Source of the DNA: Pseudomonadota bacterium
GTDB taxonomy: Bacteria > Pseudomonadota > Alphaproteobacteria > Acetobacterales > Acetobacteraceae
Reading direction: 5' to 3'
NCBI GenBank assembly: GCA_021845835.1
Contig: JAJZVE010000233.1
Coordinates: 1 to 7,179 of the forward strand
DNA: 7,179 nucleotides
Shown: piece by piece, positions 5,716 to 7,179 of the stretch
Numbering within the stretch: the first letter of the stretch is position 1
How the letters are laid out: each line of letters starts with the position of its first letter
Translations under genes and position numbers: made by a program
Notes under the pieces: model-generated
Told to the model about the DNA's origin: nothing
The model's input: the letters and a program-made list of their open reading frames with translations, nothing else
Database searches by the model: none

Positions 5716-6861
5716 TCAGGTTGCGGACACCCCGCCGCTTTGGCGGAACGATGCGCGGGAGACGAGCGGGTCCGTCCGCTCCGGCGCGGAATTAAACAGG
5801 TCGCAGATAAGCGCCGCTTCCGCGTCGGTGTCGGTATAGGCGCAACGGCTGTTGGTCATGTCGGCGTCGGTGCGGGCCTGGTTGATCAGAGCCTGCATTG
5901 CCTCCTTGCGCGTCTCGTCGAGGCCAAGATAGGGGATCAGCGCCGCCGGAACCTTGTCGCTCGGAAACCGGACAACGGTGCAGTTCCGGTCAACATGACG
6001 CGCCAGCTTCTTCGCCATATGGTCGAAGGCGAATTGCTGGGCGTCTATAGAAAGCCCTGCGGCCTCGCCGCCGAATTTCCACTCGGCCAGGCCGCGGTCC
6101 ACGGCCGCTTTGGACACCTGTTCGCCGGCAGGCATAGGGCAGGTCCCAAGGCAGAAGATGTGAATCTCCTGACCCGGCTGCGTCAGATCGAGGGCGTCGA
6201 TCAGCCCGACCAGTACGGGATTGTTTGACCAAAGGCCTCCATCGACGAACACATTGAATCCGCCGCCCGCATTGTCGGGGTGATCAATCGCCGCGAGCGA
6301 GCGATAGATGGGCGCGGCGGAAGTCGCGAGGCACACATCGACGAGGGCATAGCCGTCATCGCGGTGATTGGTCCCCATCAGGTGCGGGGTCTTGAAGACC
6401 CAACTGCGATGCTGGCTCATCTCGATGGCCGTTATCGCCAGCGCGATGCCGCGCTCCCGATAAACGTCGCCCAGGGTCTTCGCGCCGAGCCTTGCCGCGA
6501 GCGCGGCACGCAGTCTCTGCGTTCCTGCAGCCAGCGCTCGCGGCCTCCTTCCGACATCGGGAACAACCCCGAGAAGACCTTGGGGCAATGGACGAGAAAA
6601 TATGGCGCTCCCGTTCTGGACATAGAGCGCGACGACATCGGCAAGGGGGACGCCGGTGGCGAGCGCACACGCGATGATACCGCCGGTGCTGGTGCCGACG
6701 ATCAGATCGAATGCAGCGCCCACGTCGAGCGCGGCGACGCTGCGGCGCTTTGCGAAGGTCGCGGCCACCCGGTCCAGATAGGTTGCGGTGTAGGTGCCGC
6801 GCATACCCCCGCCATCGAGGCTGAGCACTCGGAACGGCGGTGGTTTATGCATCATGGTCAC
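5716..6861 (-). CDS. capV: CBASS effector CapV, patatin-like phospholipase
   Basis: This 381-residue patatin-family lipase is the effector of the operon. The glycine-rich oxyanion loop SLDGGGMRG (14-22), the nucleophile elbow VGTSTGG with S58, and the catalytic aspartate D207 in FVDGGLWSNNP form the complete Ser-Asp dyad. There is no signal peptide or transmembrane segment. In the Vibrio cholerae system CapV is switched on by 3',3'-cGAMP and hydrolyses membrane phospholipids, killing the infected cell before phage release. The same role is inferred here from gene order and motifs. The frame starts at a GTG (6861) preceded by AGGA with a 6-nt spacer. ATG codons at 6855 and 6852 are alternative starts with a longer spacer, changing only the first three residues. 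It is the first CBASS gene, 58 nt after the upstream partial gene and 2 nt before the CD-NTase gene. Confidence 0.95.
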   Translation of the reverse strand: MTMMHKPPPFRVLSLDGGGMRGTYTATYLDRVAATFAKRRSVAALDVGAAFDLIVGTSTGGIIACALATGVPLADVVALYVQNGSAIFSRPLPQGLLGVVPDVGRRPRALAAGTQRLRAALAARLGAKTLGDVYRERGIALAITAIEMSQHRSWVFKTPHLMGTNHRDDGYALVDVCLATSAAPIYRSLAAIDHPDNAGGGFNVFVDGGLWSNNPVLVGLIDALDLTQPGQEIHIFCLGTCPMPAGEQVSKAAVDRGLAEWKFGGEAAGLSIDAQQFAFDHMAKKLARHVDRNCTVVRFPSDKVPAALIPYLGLDETRKEAMQALINQARTDADMTNSRCAYTDTDAEAALICDLFNSAPERTDPLVSRASFRQSGGVSAT

Positions 6862-6919
6862 TCACAGTCCTGTCTGAACTTCTCATTCATTGAATCGGAT
6901 TAACGGAAGCCAAGGCTCT
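6862..6919 (-). promoter_or_regulatory. Short leader between the upstream gene and capV
   Basis: This 58-nt gap is the only non-coding space at the head of the CBASS operon, so any operon promoter must lie here or within the upstream gene. AGGA (6868-6871) is the likely capV ribosome site. An 11-nt near-palindrome, ATTCATTGAAT (6885-6895, 5-bp arms), could be a small operator. A 10-codon frame (6890-6858, reading MNEKFRQDCE) ends in a GTGA overlap with the capV GTG. I do not see a convincing sigma-70 promoter. TTGGCT (6908-6913) and ATGAAT (6885-6890) with a 17-nt spacer on the minus strand are a poor match. The short gap leaves cotranscription with the upstream gene possible. Confidence 0.35.
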
Positions 6920-7179
6920 TCACTCGATTCGCCGGTAAACATATTCCACGCCTCCGCTGTCGGCGGCACTCTCCCGCCGGAGAAGAAACCCGCCATCCCA
7001 GAGCTGTTTGAACTTCATGCTCGCGTTCGCAATCGATATCCCTTTCTCAATAGCGAACTCTGCAGCGCGCGATTGCGCCCGCGTCATCGCGAACTGAAAC
7101 GCCTCCCGTGCGCCCTCACTCGGCCTGCAACCGATCAACTCCGCCGACTTCCCGCACCACACAAGAAGCGGCTGATCTT
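6920..7179 (-). CDS. C-terminal fragment of a protein with winged-helix-like tail
   Basis: The frame is open to the right edge of the window (..DQPLLVWCGKSAEL), so only the last 85 or so residues are seen. The GTG at 7162 is probably internal. The segment from about AAEFAIEKGISIANAS through KFKQLWDGGFLLRR to GGVEYVYRRI has the helix-turn-helix-wing pattern: a short first helix, the recognition-type helix SIANASMKFKQLW, then a beta wing rich in charged residues ending in VYRR. This suggests a DNA-binding winged-helix domain, which I infer from pattern only. The start of the fragment (LLVWCG) looks like a strand of another domain whose nature I cannot see. It is codirectional with capV and 58 nt upstream, so it could regulate or belong to the defence operon, or be an unrelated neighbour of the island. 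Confidence 0.6.
   Translation of the reverse strand, partial: DQPLLVWCGKSAELIGCRPSEGAREAFQFAMTRAQSRAAEFAIEKGISIANASMKFKQLWDGGFLLRRESAADSGGVEYVYRRIE

Noticed and set aside
4823..5839. 338-codon plus-strand frame opposite the CD-NTase
   Set aside because: It is antisense to the CD-NTase, whose catalytic motifs are intact; the long open frame is expected from GC-rich codon bias.
6280..6903. 207-codon plus-strand frame opposite capV
   Set aside because: It is a shadow of capV, whose GTSTGG and DGG motifs are on the minus strand.
1..7179. CRISPR arrays, tRNA and rRNA genes, intact transposase
   Set aside because: I saw no regularly spaced repeats, tRNA-like cloverleaf, rRNA sequence or transposase motifs on either strand by eye.

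Overview
The window looks like accessory DNA from a GC-rich alphaproteobacterium, possibly a sphingomonad or relative. It carries a complete, intact-looking type II CBASS anti-phage operon next to two genes typical of plasmids and integrative elements. The organism assignment is inferred from the GC-rich codon usage and from the Toprim and DUF2493 gene pair, not from a marker gene.

Layout, left to right. Positions 1-761 (+) hold the C-terminal part of a Toprim-domain, primase-like protein cut by the window edge. Positions 762-1085 are a GC-rich intergenic stretch with several inverted repeats, including a 20-base-arm repeat with a nested 7-bp hairpin. Positions 1086-2033 (+) encode a DUF2493 protein of the SLOG superfamily. 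A short reading frame starts on the DUF2493 stop (ATGA at 2030) but soon loses protein-like character. Positions 2034-2455 hold no convincing gene, base composition becomes less GC-rich there, and this is the likely junction between element backbone and defence cargo.

Positions 6861-2456 (-) are the CBASS operon, in transcription order capV (patatin-like phospholipase effector), a DncV-like CD-NTase, cap2 (E2-E1 fusion) and cap3 (JAMM isopeptidase). The four genes are tightly packed: a 2-nt gap, a 4-nt ATGA overlap, and a 23-nt overlap. All expected catalytic motifs are present. The CD-NTase ends in glycine, as needed for Cap2-mediated conjugation. In the known scheme Cap2 attaches the CD-NTase C-terminus to a target and so primes it, Cap3 reverses this, phage infection triggers cyclic nucleotide synthesis, and the nucleotide activates CapV to degrade the membrane and abort infection.

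Positions 6920-7179 (-) hold the C-terminal end of a further gene, codirectional with and just upstream of capV. Its tail resembles a winged helix, so it may be an operon-associated regulator or the next gene of the island. The CBASS family itself is well described. The less explained parts are the structured intergenic region, the broken junction, the partial upstream gene, and a tiny leader-like frame before capV.
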